This document shows, piece by piece, positions 1-7,938 of a stretch of 14,143 bases of DNA; the stretch's first letter is position 1, and each line of letters begins with the position of its first letter. Location: NCBI GenBank assembly GCA_047629975.1, contig JBLHUT010000060.1, positions 1 through 14,143 on the forward strand. The letters are read 5' to 3'. Source of the stretch: JBLHUT01 sp047629975. Its GTDB lineage: Bacteria > Pseudomonadota > Alphaproteobacteria > Rhodobacterales > Rhodobacteraceae. The position numbers and the translations under genes are program-made. Below the pieces are notes generated by a model. That model was not told where the DNA came from. It worked only from the letters and a program-made list of their open reading frames with translations, and made no database searches.

Positions 1-1
1 G

Positions 2-739
<738 letters not shown>

Positions 740-805
740 CCCCGCCGCATCCGTGGTAAAAGATCGACAAACACATTGATAACAAACTTTTGGTAGCTGA
801 TCGAT

Positions 806-1585
806 ATGATGGGAAGTACTTTTAGGTTCGAAACCGGCGAGATCAGTCACACTGGTTATGCCCGTGAACACAACGAAGACCGATATTTCTCGGAGCCTGC
901 TAGCGGCGTCTGGGTTGTTGCAGACGGAATGGGTGGGCACCACGGCGGCGAGTTCGCGTCGGGATCGATTGTGGATAACCTGTCCTCGATCGGTCGGCCG
1001 GCGTCGGCGCCCGATCTTCAGGCGCGGTTCGTCGAACGGATCGGCCGCGCGAACGAGCAGATACAGGTCCATGCCGCCAAAGCAGGGGCAACGATTGGCT
1101 CGACTGTCGTGGCGCTTTTGGCATTTGAACAGCATTTTGCCTGTGTCTGGTCGGGTGACAGCCGCGTCTACCTGATCCGTGGCGGTCAACTTGAGCAGCT
1201 GTCGCGCGATCACACCGAGGCGAACGAGTTGTTCGACCGGGGCACGATCTCTGCCGAGGAGGCTGAAAACTGGCCGCGCAAGAATGTTATCACGCGCGCC
1301 ATCGGGGTCGCGCCTGAAGCGAACCTTGATCACAAATACGGGACATTGAGAAATCGCGACACGTTCATTCTGTGTTCTGATGGCTTGACTGCCCATATTC
1401 AGGACACCGAGATCCTCGATATTGCGAGGCGTTATCAACCTCAACAGGCCTGCGAGCACTTGCTTAATCTGACGTTGGAACGTGGCGCGACAGACAATAC
1501 AACCGTGATGGTCGTTCGCGCCTTCGATAAGACCGAAGTCGCCGCACGCACGAACATCTTCGACATACCCCCGACCGGGGTGTAG
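806..1585 (+). CDS. PP2C-family serine/threonine protein phosphatase
   Basis: This 259-residue protein is a cytoplasmic metal-dependent (Mn/Mg) Ser/Thr phosphatase, a single PP2C catalytic domain of usual bacterial length. Visible motifs in order: R20-EHNED (phosphate-binding Arg and metal-site Glu/Asp), ADGMGGHHGG with metal-binding D40-G41, GSTVVALL, the strand WSGDSRVYLIR, ITRAIG, LCSDGL with D192, and TDNTT with D230. All metal-ligand positions are present, so it should be active. There is no transmembrane segment. The start is ATG 806; an in-frame ATG at 809 is equally possible, and neither has a strong ribosome site. It lies 21 bp before the membrane kinase gene, so the pair probably forms a reversible phosphorylation switch in which this enzyme reverses the kinase. 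Similar pairs regulate type VI secretion and envelope processes in other Proteobacteria, but no type VI genes are visible here. Confidence 0.95.
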   Translation: MMGSTFRFETGEISHTGYAREHNEDRYFSEPASGVWVVADGMGGHHGGEFASGSIVDNLSSIGRPASAPDLQARFVERIGRANEQIQVHAAKAGATIGSTVVALLAFEQHFACVWSGDSRVYLIRGGQLEQLSRDHTEANELFDRGTISAEEAENWPRKNVITRAIGVAPEANLDHKYGTLRNRDTFILCSDGLTAHIQDTEILDIARRYQPQQACEHLLNLTLERGATDNTTVMVVRAFDKTEVAARTNIFDIPPTGV

Positions 1586-1594
1586 GGAAGGCAT

Positions 1595-1599
1595 AAGGA
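1595..1599 (+). promoter_or_regulatory. Ribosome binding site of the kinase gene
   Basis: AAGGA lies 7 nt before ATG 1607, in the short gap after the phosphatase stop codon. It supports the chosen kinase start. Confidence 0.6.
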
Positions 1600-1606
1600 C
1601 CGGCCA

Positions 1607-3883
1607 ATGGCATCCGACGACAGTCAAAAGACACAGATTACTTCGGTGTCACCCACCGGGGTGAGCATCGGCACACAGATTATCGGCACCTACGAGATCA
1701 AGCAGCACATCGCCACAGGCGGTATGGGCGAGGTTTATAGGGGCGTGAATATTCACACCAATGAACCTGTTGCGATAAAAATCGTCCTTGCTGCTTTGGC
1801 ACATGACGAAAAGATAATTTCGATGTTCCAGAAAGAAGCGACAGTTCTGGGGCGTCTGCACCATGACGCGATTGTGCGTTACAACATGTTCACGATTGAC
1901 CCTACGACCCAACGGGCTTGTCTGGTGATGGAATATGTCGAAGGCCGTTCGATGGCAGACTACATCGAAGACGGCCCGATGTCGGCAGAAGATGTGAAAA
2001 CCTTGCTGCGTCGTCTGGCGCCGGGGTTGCAACGCGCCCATGATCTGGGTGTTGTGCACCGCGATTTGTCGCCCGACAATGTCATCGTTCAGGACGGTCT
2101 TGTCAGCCACACAAAGATTATTGATTTCGGCATCGCAAAGTCCGAAAATTTTGGTGGTGGCACGCTTTTGGGCGGGCAGTTCGCGGGCAAATACAATTAT
2201 GTGTCCCCTGAACAGCTTGGCCGCTTCAAAGGCATTATTACCGGTCAGTCCGATATCTACTCGCTGGGTCTTGTGGCGGCGGCCGCTGCATTGGGTCGGC
2301 CGCTGGATATGGGGGACAACCCGGGCGAGGCGGTCGATCGTCGCTCGGCGGTTCCCGACCTGTCTGGGGTCGCCGACGAAGTTCGCCCGATCCTTGAGTG
2401 CATGTTGCAGCCCGACCCCGCGCACCGACCCGCAACAATGGCCGACGTCGTGATGTTGCTGGACAATCCGCAGTTGTTGCCACAAGCGCCTGTGGCATCT
2501 GTGCCTCCCGCAGGGCAGGCCGGCTATCCTGCGCCGGGCTACCCTAATCAAGTCAGCCAACCTCCGCAATTCGGCTTCGCGGGACCGGGGCAGGGGACGG
2601 CACCACCACAAGGCTATCCCCCAACATCACAGCCTCCCGGAGGGTTTGCGCCTGTGTCGCAGCCCCCGGCGTATTCTGTACCGCCATCGCAACACCCGTC
2701 TTCCCAACACCCGTCACAACCGCCCGCTTACGGGCAACCTTCGCCCCAATCTGTGCCTCCTGTTGACAACGATAGTCCCTTTGGTCCTCCGACGACCCCG
2801 CCTGTGCGGTCTGGGGGATCAACGGTTCCGCCCACATCGGGCAGCCCAAGACAGACGCAAACAGCAAAGAAGAAAAGCCCTGTTATGATGCTGGTCCTGC
2901 TTGGGCTTTTGGCCGCCGGTGGTGGTGGCGGGGCTTACATGGCGGGTCTTTTCGGCACATCCGAAGATGGTAGCGAGGCGCTTGTCGAAGCGCAGACAAC
3001 TGGCGAACCGGGCGGCGAACTTCCATCTTCTCCGGGACGCATCGACCTTCCGACGTCCCAAGAGGCGGAGCCTGAAACTGTCGTTGCCGCCGCACCGCCG
3101 GAACCGGAACCTGTTCCGGAGCCTGAGCCAACGCCGCCAGCGAGTGTTCAAGACGCGGATTCTGATCTGACAGAGGTAGCAAGTGCACCGCCACTTGAAA
3201 CCCCGCCAGCGGACGAAGCCGCAGACACCGGTGGAGATTTTATCAGCAAGATCGGAGAGAGGATCAAGTGGGTTCAGGATTATCCGCTGACCTCGTGCGT
3301 TTTGGCCGAGGTCATGGCGGTGACCCCTACCAGTTTCGCGATCGAGGGTTATGCCACGTCGGCCGATCCTTTCTGGCAATTATTGACCGATTTCGAAGCG
3401 GCACATGGCACGGAGCCGGATATTGGTGTGCGCCTTATCAAGTCCAGCCAATGTGCGGTGATCCGGCTTCTCAAGGGGCTGTCGGGACGTGGGGGGCAAT
3501 CTCCGAAGCTGTCTCTGGACAAAGATGTGCTGAAAAGTGGTGAGCCGATCCGAGGACGTGTCGAACAGATTGCAGATCGTAATATCTGGCTGATGCTGGT
3601 CGATGCACAGGGTGGCACCTATGATCTGTCGTCGCGTCTGAAGCCCCAAGAGGATGGATCGGCGACCTTTGCACTTGCGTTGCGCCCGAATACGACCGGT
3701 GGACCAGATGAGTTGGTGCCTCAGATGATCGTTGCCGTTACCAGCGACAAACCAATTGCCAACGCCAAGGCGCCCCCTGGCACCCCTGCCGATGTGCTGA
3801 TTGCATTGGTTGAGACAGAGTTGCGCAACGAAAGCGTGACAGCCTCGGCGGCTGTTTCATACTTCCGGTTCGATACCGAGTAA
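1607..3883 (+). CDS. Membrane-anchored serine/threonine protein kinase with extracytoplasmic C-terminal domain
   Basis: This 758-residue protein is a PknB-like (Hanks-type) kinase. The kinase domain covers about residues 25-290: Gly-rich loop ATGGMGEVYRG (36-46), ATP-binding K58 in VAIK, alpha-C E77, catalytic loop HRDLSPDN with D153, IDFG with D173, and YVSPEQL as the APE-like motif. The catalytic-loop Lys is Ser155, a variant also common in other bacterial kinases ('HRDxSP'). Residues about 290-420 form a Pro/Gln/Ser-rich cytoplasmic linker. Basic KKK precedes a single transmembrane segment (425-446), followed by an acidic/Pro linker and a C-terminal domain (about 550-758) that should face the periplasm. 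That domain holds C564 and C616 and matches the C-terminus of the convergent TonB-like protein. The architecture is that of a sensor kinase: outer domain senses, inner domain phosphorylates. It is probably co-transcribed with the phosphatase. Confidence 0.95.
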   Translation: MASDDSQKTQITSVSPTGVSIGTQIIGTYEIKQHIATGGMGEVYRGVNIHTNEPVAIKIVLAALAHDEKIISMFQKEATVLGRLHHDAIVRYNMFTIDPTTQRACLVMEYVEGRSMADYIEDGPMSAEDVKTLLRRLAPGLQRAHDLGVVHRDLSPDNVIVQDGLVSHTKIIDFGIAKSENFGGGTLLGGQFAGKYNYVSPEQLGRFKGIITGQSDIYSLGLVAAAAALGRPLDMGDNPGEAVDRRSAVPDLSGVADEVRPILECMLQPDPAHRPATMADVVMLLDNPQLLPQAPVASVPPAGQAGYPAPGYPNQVSQPPQFGFAGPGQGTAPPQGYPPTSQPPGGFAPVSQPPAYSVPPSQHPSSQHPSQPPAYGQPSPQSVPPVDNDSPFGPPTTPPVRSGGSTVPPTSGSPRQTQTAKKKSPVMMLVLLGLLAAGGGGGAYMAGLFGTSEDGSEALVEAQTTGEPGGELPSSPGRIDLPTSQEAEPETVVAAAPPEPEPVPEPEPTPPASVQDADSDLTEVASAPPLETPPADEAADTGGDFISKIGERIKWVQDYPLTSCVLAEVMAVTPTSFAIEGYATSADPFWQLLTDFEAAHGTEPDIGVRLIKSSQCAVIRLLKGLSGRGGQSPKLSLDKDVLKSGEPIRGRVEQIADRNIWLMLVDAQGGTYDLSSRLKPQEDGSATFALALRPNTTGGPDELVPQMIVAVTSDKPIANAKAPPGTPADVLIALVETELRNESVTASAAVSYFRFDTE

Positions 3884-3957
3884 ACCGCGCCCGGGCAGAG
3901 CAGGCAGCGCTCCCGCCCTCGGCGCACCGATGGTGCTTGGAGGTTGAGCGTGGCAGC

Positions 3958-3989
3958 CGGGCTTTGCCCGTCTGTGCGCATCAGGCGGG
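3958..3989. terminator. Overlapping inverted repeats in the convergent gap, possible terminator
   Basis: The 124-bp gap between the convergent kinase and TonB-like genes holds two overlapping hairpins: cgggc-ttt-gcccg (3958-3970), and cccgtctg (3967-3974) pairing with caggcggg (3982-3989) across 7 nt with one G-T pair. The two are mutually exclusive. Neither has a T-tract, so these are not textbook intrinsic terminators; placement between convergent stops is the main argument. Confidence 0.3.
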
Positions 3990-4007
3990 TGTCTGCGCCG
4001 GTTGGGT

Positions 4008-6320
4008 CTACTTGACGGAGAAAGCGATCATCGACATGTCGATGTCCAGAGCCCGTGCAGATTGCTCGTCTTGCAAGGCTGTGAAAAAGTCCTGCGCAGG
4101 GGTTCCGTTCATGGCTTTTATCGTGTCCAGACGCCCAATTGACCCCACGGCCATCAGCAATTGCTGGGTTACGATCGGCCCGCCCTGAAATGTCATCGGA
4201 ATTTCAAAGACAGCCGCAGAGCGGGTGAACTTCAAAAAGCTGTCAAGCGATTGCACGAGCCCATCGTCATCGATCAGCAGGAGGTGGATCTGCATGCCTG
4301 TCGTGTTGAGGATCTCACCACTCAGGAAGTTTCCACTGATGATTTCACGCTCTGCCACACGGAAATACATGCCGAATTCGGGATAACGCGGGGTGGCCTT
4401 TATAAACGCGAGGGTCGCGCATTGGGCGTCACTGACGGGCTTTAGGAATGTGCTTGGAACGACACCGGCTTTTGCCTCGATGCCTTGACGAAAGCCGTCA
4501 AGACGCTGGTCGGTTTCGCCAAACGCGTCGAGGCTCAGGCTTCCTGACAATTCCCCGAGGGCTGGAAGTGCCGCAAAGCAGGGCCCCCCATCGTAGGACT
4601 TCAGGAACTCGAGCACAGCGGTATACCGCGCGCGCTCGGTGGCACCAACGCTTCCCTCCGGGCCGGGCGCGATAGTGTCGAGCGCTCCGGCGGAAGGAGC
4701 GGATGGAGCGGGATCGTCTTCTGATGCCGGTGCGGCCAGAGGGGCCAGCGTGGTCGAGGGGGCGCTTTCGCGGGGAACCAGCCTTTGGGGGGCGATGGCC
4801 TTTGGTTCGGGGCTGATCATTGCCAACTGGTCTTGCGATGCGCCCAGCGAAGCGGATGCTGTCGCGGCCACACGCGGCGATGTTGACGGGGCAACGGCGG
4901 GGGCAAGGGTATTGCGCGTCTGTCTTTGGGCGGGGGCGGTTTGTTCAGGTAGCGTTCGTACAGTCTGGCGCACCGAGGGCGCAGTGCGTGCGGTTGTTCT
5001 GGGGGCGGCGCCCGCGAGTGCTGTCGGTTGCGACGTGTTTGGCAGGCGGTTGGCAGGTGTTTGTGTTGTGGGCCCCGGGGTGGGCTGTTGCGTTGCCGTA
5101 ACAGCCGAGGTGACCGCGACACGGGGCGAAACGCTGTCTGCGACGGTGTCAAGCGCTGCGGCGTTTGGCTGGGCTACCGTAACAGCGGCAGAGGGTGCGG
5201 ATGTCGATTCAGCGGTGCGGATTTGCACGGCACTCGGGGCTGCGGTGACAGCACGGGTCGGCGCGGCGCTGGCTGTTGGCAACGGAACGTTGGTGGCGCC
5301 TGCAAGGGGGGCTGTTGTAACGGTGATCGGGGCGGGATTGTTGGTGCGCAGCGGTGCCGTGCCGACAGCCGGTGCCACAGCCACCGCATTGGCCATCACA
5401 GGTGATGATATGCCGACTTGAGGCGCGGTTTGGGTCGGCGCAGAGGCAACGGAAATCGTGCTTTGAGTGGGGGGCGAGGTGACGGTTTGAGCTGCTTGTA
5501 CGCTCGAGCGCTGTAGCAACGGTGCTGCGGTGGTGGCCGTAGTCGTGCCAGTGGTCGTGGCGCTTGTGACGGTGGCGCTTGTGGTGATTGTGCTCGTGAC
5601 GGTGCTCGTGGCGTTGCTCGTGACGTTGCTCGTGGCGGTGGCCACGTTGGCTGGTGGCTGTGCGGCGGGTGTGGCTTCGGTGACAGGGCGCGTTGCCGAT
5701 ACGGATTGTCCGGTGATACGTTCGCTGGAGGCGGGACTGGCAATTGCGGCGGTGTCCGCATCCGCTTGAGACGTAGGTTCTGGTTCCGGCTGTGCGCTTT
5801 CGACACGGTCGGCGTCAGCTTTACGTGCGGTTTGCGTGTCGATGCTGTCGACGGCCTGCGCCTCGGCAGTCTTCAACGCGGTGGCCTGCGCAGGGCCTGC
5901 TCGCAGGGTGTCTTCAGGCGTTCGATCGCTGCCTGCAAGCCGGTCGGCCTCGGCGGTCAGCGCGGCTTGGGCCTCGGCTTTGCCGACACTCTCCGCATTG
6001 GCCTGTTCCAGGGTCTCTGCTTGAGCAGATGTGGCATTTTCAGCCGAGCTTGCGGTGCCCAATGTCTCTTGCTCTGCGGTGTCGGGTTTCACGGCCGCCG
6101 TTGTTTTTGCTGTCTCGATGGCGGCTGTGTCAACGCTTTGGCTGCTCGAAACTTCGATCATTTCCACCACGATCTGCGTTTCGACTGCCGGCGCCTGGGG
6201 GGGCGGGAGCATCCGCAATACCGCTGTCAGCACGCCGCCATGCAGGCCGATGGCAAGCGTCCCGGCCAACGTCCAGAACGCCGCATTGCGGCCCGGTGAT
6301 GTGCCTTGGCGCGCGCTCAC
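4008..6320 (-). CDS. TonB-like energy-transducer protein with a C-terminal domain shared with the neighbouring kinase
   Basis: This 770-residue protein has TonB layout but not a TonB C-terminus. Residues 13-35 form one N-terminal membrane anchor (AIGLHGGVLTAVL); H27-G matches the conserved His-Gly of TonB/TolA anchors, through which ExbB/ExbD transmit force. Residues about 40-550 are a very long Ala/Thr/Ser/Gln/Pro-rich periplasmic spacer with short repeats and no Cys. Residues about 566-770 form a folded domain with Y576, C581, C634 (in AQCA) and a LLLIDDDG strand, homologous to the C-terminal domain of the convergent kinase. The start is GTG 6320, overlapping the stop of the upstream ExbD-type gene (GTGA), so translation is probably coupled. 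A role as ion-motive-force-driven periplasmic arm of the ExbB/ExbD genes is inferred from the anchor and the operon. I see no canonical TonB receptor-binding domain, so iron transport should not be assumed. Confidence 0.85.
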   Translation of the reverse strand: MSARQGTSPGRNAAFWTLAGTLAIGLHGGVLTAVLRMLPPPQAPAVETQIVVEMIEVSSSQSVDTAAIETAKTTAAVKPDTAEQETLGTASSAENATSAQAETLEQANAESVGKAEAQAALTAEADRLAGSDRTPEDTLRAGPAQATALKTAEAQAVDSIDTQTARKADADRVESAQPEPEPTSQADADTAAIASPASSERITGQSVSATRPVTEATPAAQPPANVATATSNVTSNATSTVTSTITTSATVTSATTTGTTTATTAAPLLQRSSVQAAQTVTSPPTQSTISVASAPTQTAPQVGISSPVMANAVAVAPAVGTAPLRTNNPAPITVTTAPLAGATNVPLPTASAAPTRAVTAAPSAVQIRTAESTSAPSAAVTVAQPNAAALDTVADSVSPRVAVTSAVTATQQPTPGPTTQTPANRLPNTSQPTALAGAAPRTTARTAPSVRQTVRTLPEQTAPAQRQTRNTLAPAVAPSTSPRVAATASASLGASQDQLAMISPEPKAIAPQRLVPRESAPSTTLAPLAAPASEDDPAPSAPSAGALDTIAPGPEGSVGATERARYTAVLEFLKSYDGGPCFAALPALGELSGSLSLDAFGETDQRLDGFRQGIEAKAGVVPSTFLKPVSDAQCATLAFIKATPRYPEFGMYFRVAEREIISGNFLSGEILNTTGMQIHLLLIDDDGLVQSLDSFLKFTRSAAVFEIPMTFQGGPIVTQQLLMAVGSIGRLDTIKAMNGTPAQDFFTALQDEQSARALDIDMSMIAFSVK
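5590..5637 (-). repeat. 12-bp tandem repeat (x4) in the spacer of the TonB-like gene
   Basis: Four consecutive 12-bp units follow the pattern (g/t)tgctcgtg(a/g)cg on the plus strand. On the coding strand they encode ATSN, VTSN, ATST and VTST. More degenerate copies continue on the lower-coordinate side (about 5545-5589), where the protein stays Thr/Ser/Val-rich. The pattern fits expansion of a flexible periplasmic spacer by slippage. Confidence 0.85.
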
Positions 6321-6733
6321 TCGCCGGACCCGACAGACTTGAGTGTCACAAGCGTAACCCCGAGGCCAGTAACCTGAAGGGCTTGCATCGCAACGATCAG
6401 CATATCGGCCGGCATGTCGCGCGGGGCAAGGATGTGCACCGTGGTTGCCTGATCCACGTTCTCGGTCAGGCGCGCGATCACGTCAGGATGTGAAAGCTTT
6501 TCGCCATCCAGTGACCACCCGCCCTCCTGGGTGATCAATAACAACGGACGTGGCAACCGCTCTAGCGGTAGGTCAGATGTTTGCGACAGATCGACGGCCA
6601 TCTCGCTGGTCTCGACAATGGTTCCGACAACAAGAAAAAAGAGCACGAGCAACAAGACGATGTTGACCTGTGCCAACCCGAAATCCGGCGGTGGGCGGTC
6701 CTCGGTTTCTGCGAGTTTTGAATGCAGGCTCAT
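6317..6733 (-). CDS. exbD: ExbD/TolR-family biopolymer transport protein, second copy (Asn in place of the membrane Asp)
   Basis: This 138-residue protein has ExbD layout: short cytoplasmic N-terminus, one transmembrane helix (about 22-40, NIVLLLVLFFLVVG) and a periplasmic domain of about 95 residues. Its helix aligns without gaps with that of the neighbouring ExbD-type protein (N24-IVLLLVLFF against D32-IMFQLLIFF), so the usual proton-relay Asp is Asn24 here. It is therefore probably a structural or regulatory partner in a heteromeric ExbD pair; sequence reading alone cannot show whether it blocks proton flow. A GGAGG ribosome site lies 8 nt before ATG 6733, inside the 3' end of the upstream gene, only 4 bp away. 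The stop overlaps the GTG start of the TonB-like gene. Its function should be energising the TonB-like protein together with the ExbB subunit. Confidence 0.85.
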   Translation of the reverse strand: MSLHSKLAETEDRPPPDFGLAQVNIVLLLVLFFLVVGTIVETSEMAVDLSQTSDLPLERLPRPLLLITQEGGWSLDGEKLSHPDVIARLTENVDQATTVHILAPRDMPADMLIVAMQALQVTGLGVTLVTLKSVGSGE

Positions 6734-6737
6734 CGGG

Positions 6738-7196
6738 CTAGCCTCCGCCCGGGCGGCCGATCAACCGCACGCGGGCGACCTCTCCGACGCGGACGGCCTC
6801 GATCACGGTTGCAAGATCCTGCGTTGTGGCTGACGCGGTGGTAAAGAGCAGTATTTCATCCAGCCCGTCCAGCTTTAGCGCTTTGATCACCTCGGGCAGG
6901 GATGCGAGGGGCAGGCTTTCGCCACGTGCGCGCACCTCTCCGGCGGCGACGTGCCAGATGACGATATCGGGCGTGCCGCCTTGTTGCTGCGGGGTGGCGG
7001 TGTCTTGGGATGCGGGTGCTGTCGGCGCGGCAAGCGGGATAAGCGCATAGGGCGCCAACGAGGAGGACAACATGAAAAAGATCAGCAATTGAAACATGAT
7101 GTCAGCCAGTGGCGTCATGGCAAAGGCCGGTTTGCGAGGCGGGCGGGAGTCCCTGATCTGAAAGGACGTCGCATCAGGCGAGGAGGCGTGCGGCAT
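6738..7196 (-). CDS. exbD: ExbD/TolR-family biopolymer transport protein, first copy (membrane Asp retained)
   Basis: This 152-residue ExbD-family subunit has a cytoplasmic N-terminus of about 27 residues, the family signature TPLADIMFQLLIFFML with transmembrane D32, and a periplasmic domain of about 100 residues. In the ExbB/ExbD and TolQ/TolR families this Asp is the protonatable residue that couples ion flow to movement, so this copy has what is needed for an active channel. The gene begins 18 bp after the ExbB-type gene and ends 4 bp before the second ExbD-type gene. The ATG at 7196 has only a weak G-rich ribosome site. Its partners are the ExbB-type subunit, the Asn-bearing ExbD and the TonB-like arm. 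A TolR or generic biopolymer-transport annotation is equally fair; the absence of tolA, tolB and pal nearby argues against a standard Tol system. Confidence 0.9.
   Translation of the reverse strand: MPHASSPDATSFQIRDSRPPRKPAFAMTPLADIMFQLLIFFMLSSSLAPYALIPLAAPTAPASQDTATPQQQGGTPDIVIWHVAAGEVRARGESLPLASLPEVIKALKLDGLDEILLFTTASATTQDLATVIEAVRVGEVARVRLIGRPGGG
6742..6746 (-). promoter_or_regulatory. Ribosome binding site of the second ExbD-type gene
   Basis: GGAGG on the minus strand lies 8 nt before ATG 6733 and overlaps the Gly codons at the end of the upstream ExbD-type gene. It supports tight co-translation. Confidence 0.65.
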
Positions 7197-7214
7197 CGGT
7201 TCTGACCGTCCCGA

Positions 7215-7874
7215 TCAGACGCTGGTTCTGTTTTGATCGGGACGCGCGGTATCGACGGTGCCATTCAGAACTGCCGAAATCAGCCGCTCGATCGCGGCGC
7301 GTTCGCCGCTGATCCGGCCCTCGAGCCAGATCGAAATGAAGTAGAAGAAGATCGCAATCGCCAGCCCGACGGCGGTTGTGATCAGCGCGGTCCAGATGCC
7401 ACCGGCAAGCACGGACGGATCCACCGCACCTGCACTTTGGGACAGTTTGCCGAACGCCTCGATCATGCCGACGACGGTACCGAGCAGGCCAAGCATCGGA
7501 GCCGCCTGCACGACGGCCTCAAGCGCACGCATGCGACCGGTCATCAAGCCAAGCTCGTCCAGAGCGCTTTGCGTGGCCAGTTCGCGCACGTAATGCTGGT
7601 TGTTCGGTGCGGATTTCAGGCCCGACAGGGCTGCAAACAACACGCGCACTGCCGAGGTGTCGCGCTTGCCTGCCATCTGAAGTGCGGTTTCGCCGTCACC
7701 GGCCAGCCAACGCTCGACAATCTGGTCAGGGGCCTTGCGCCGACCCACACCAAGGGCTGCGAATTGGAACACCTTGTAAAACGCCACCGTCAGCGCGAAA
7801 ACCGACACGATCCCCAAAACACCCAGAATAATCCAGGCAAAACTGTCGAGGCCCTCGGGCATAAATGAAGACAT
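7215..7874 (-). CDS. exbB: MotA/TolQ/ExbB-family proton channel protein
   Basis: This 219-residue inner-membrane protein has three hydrophobic segments in the ExbB pattern: about 14-38, 121-141 (AAPMLGLLGTVVGMIEAF, the family signature, with T133) and 158-184 (GGIWTALITTAVGLAIAIFF, with T166/T167). The roughly 80-residue region between the first two is the cytoplasmic domain. ExbB pentamers surround ExbD helices and use the proton gradient to drive a TonB-type arm; here the partners would be the two ExbD-type proteins and the TonB-like protein directly downstream. ATG 7874 was chosen, but it has no clear ribosome site and ATG 7862 is a possible alternative. The gene lies 64 bp after the small secreted-protein gene, with a hairpin between them. 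Confidence 0.92.
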   Translation of the reverse strand: MSSFMPEGLDSFAWIILGVLGIVSVFALTVAFYKVFQFAALGVGRRKAPDQIVERWLAGDGETALQMAGKRDTSAVRVLFAALSGLKSAPNNQHYVRELATQSALDELGLMTGRMRALEAVVQAAPMLGLLGTVVGMIEAFGKLSQSAGAVDPSVLAGGIWTALITTAVGLAIAIFFYFISIWLEGRISGERAAIERLISAVLNGTVDTARPDQNRTSV

Positions 7875-7901
7875 GAAATATAACCGATTGCGATAGGAGA
7901 A

Positions 7902-7929
7902 GCCGGGCTGCTTTGATCAGCGGCCCGGC
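7902..7929 (-). other. Intercistronic hairpin before the ExbB-type gene
   Basis: gccgggc (7902-7908) pairs perfectly with gcccggc (7923-7929); the stem extends inward by three more pairs, one of them G-T, leaving an 8-nt loop. It lies between the secreted-protein stop and the ExbB-type start, without a T-tract. It could protect the upstream message or reduce read-through, letting the first gene be made in excess over the membrane genes. Confidence 0.5.
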
Positions 7930-7938
7930 GAAAGAGGA

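Noticed and set aside
1649..2611. A 320-codon minus-strand open frame opposite the kinase domain
   Set aside because: The kinase motifs on the plus strand are decisive.
806..3883. Phosphatase/kinase pair considered as part of a type VI secretion locus (PppA/PpkA type)
   Set aside because: No type VI structural gene is visible and the kinase's outer domain matches the TonB-like protein instead; the unseen left flank could change this.
4639..5421. A 260-codon plus-strand open frame rich in Ala/Val/Gly
   Set aside because: It is the complement of the low-complexity spacer of the TonB-like gene, whose anchor and C-terminal domain confirm the minus strand.
5590..5637. Regular short repeats considered as a CRISPR array
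   Set aside because: The units are contiguous 12-mers without spacers, in frame inside a protein gene.
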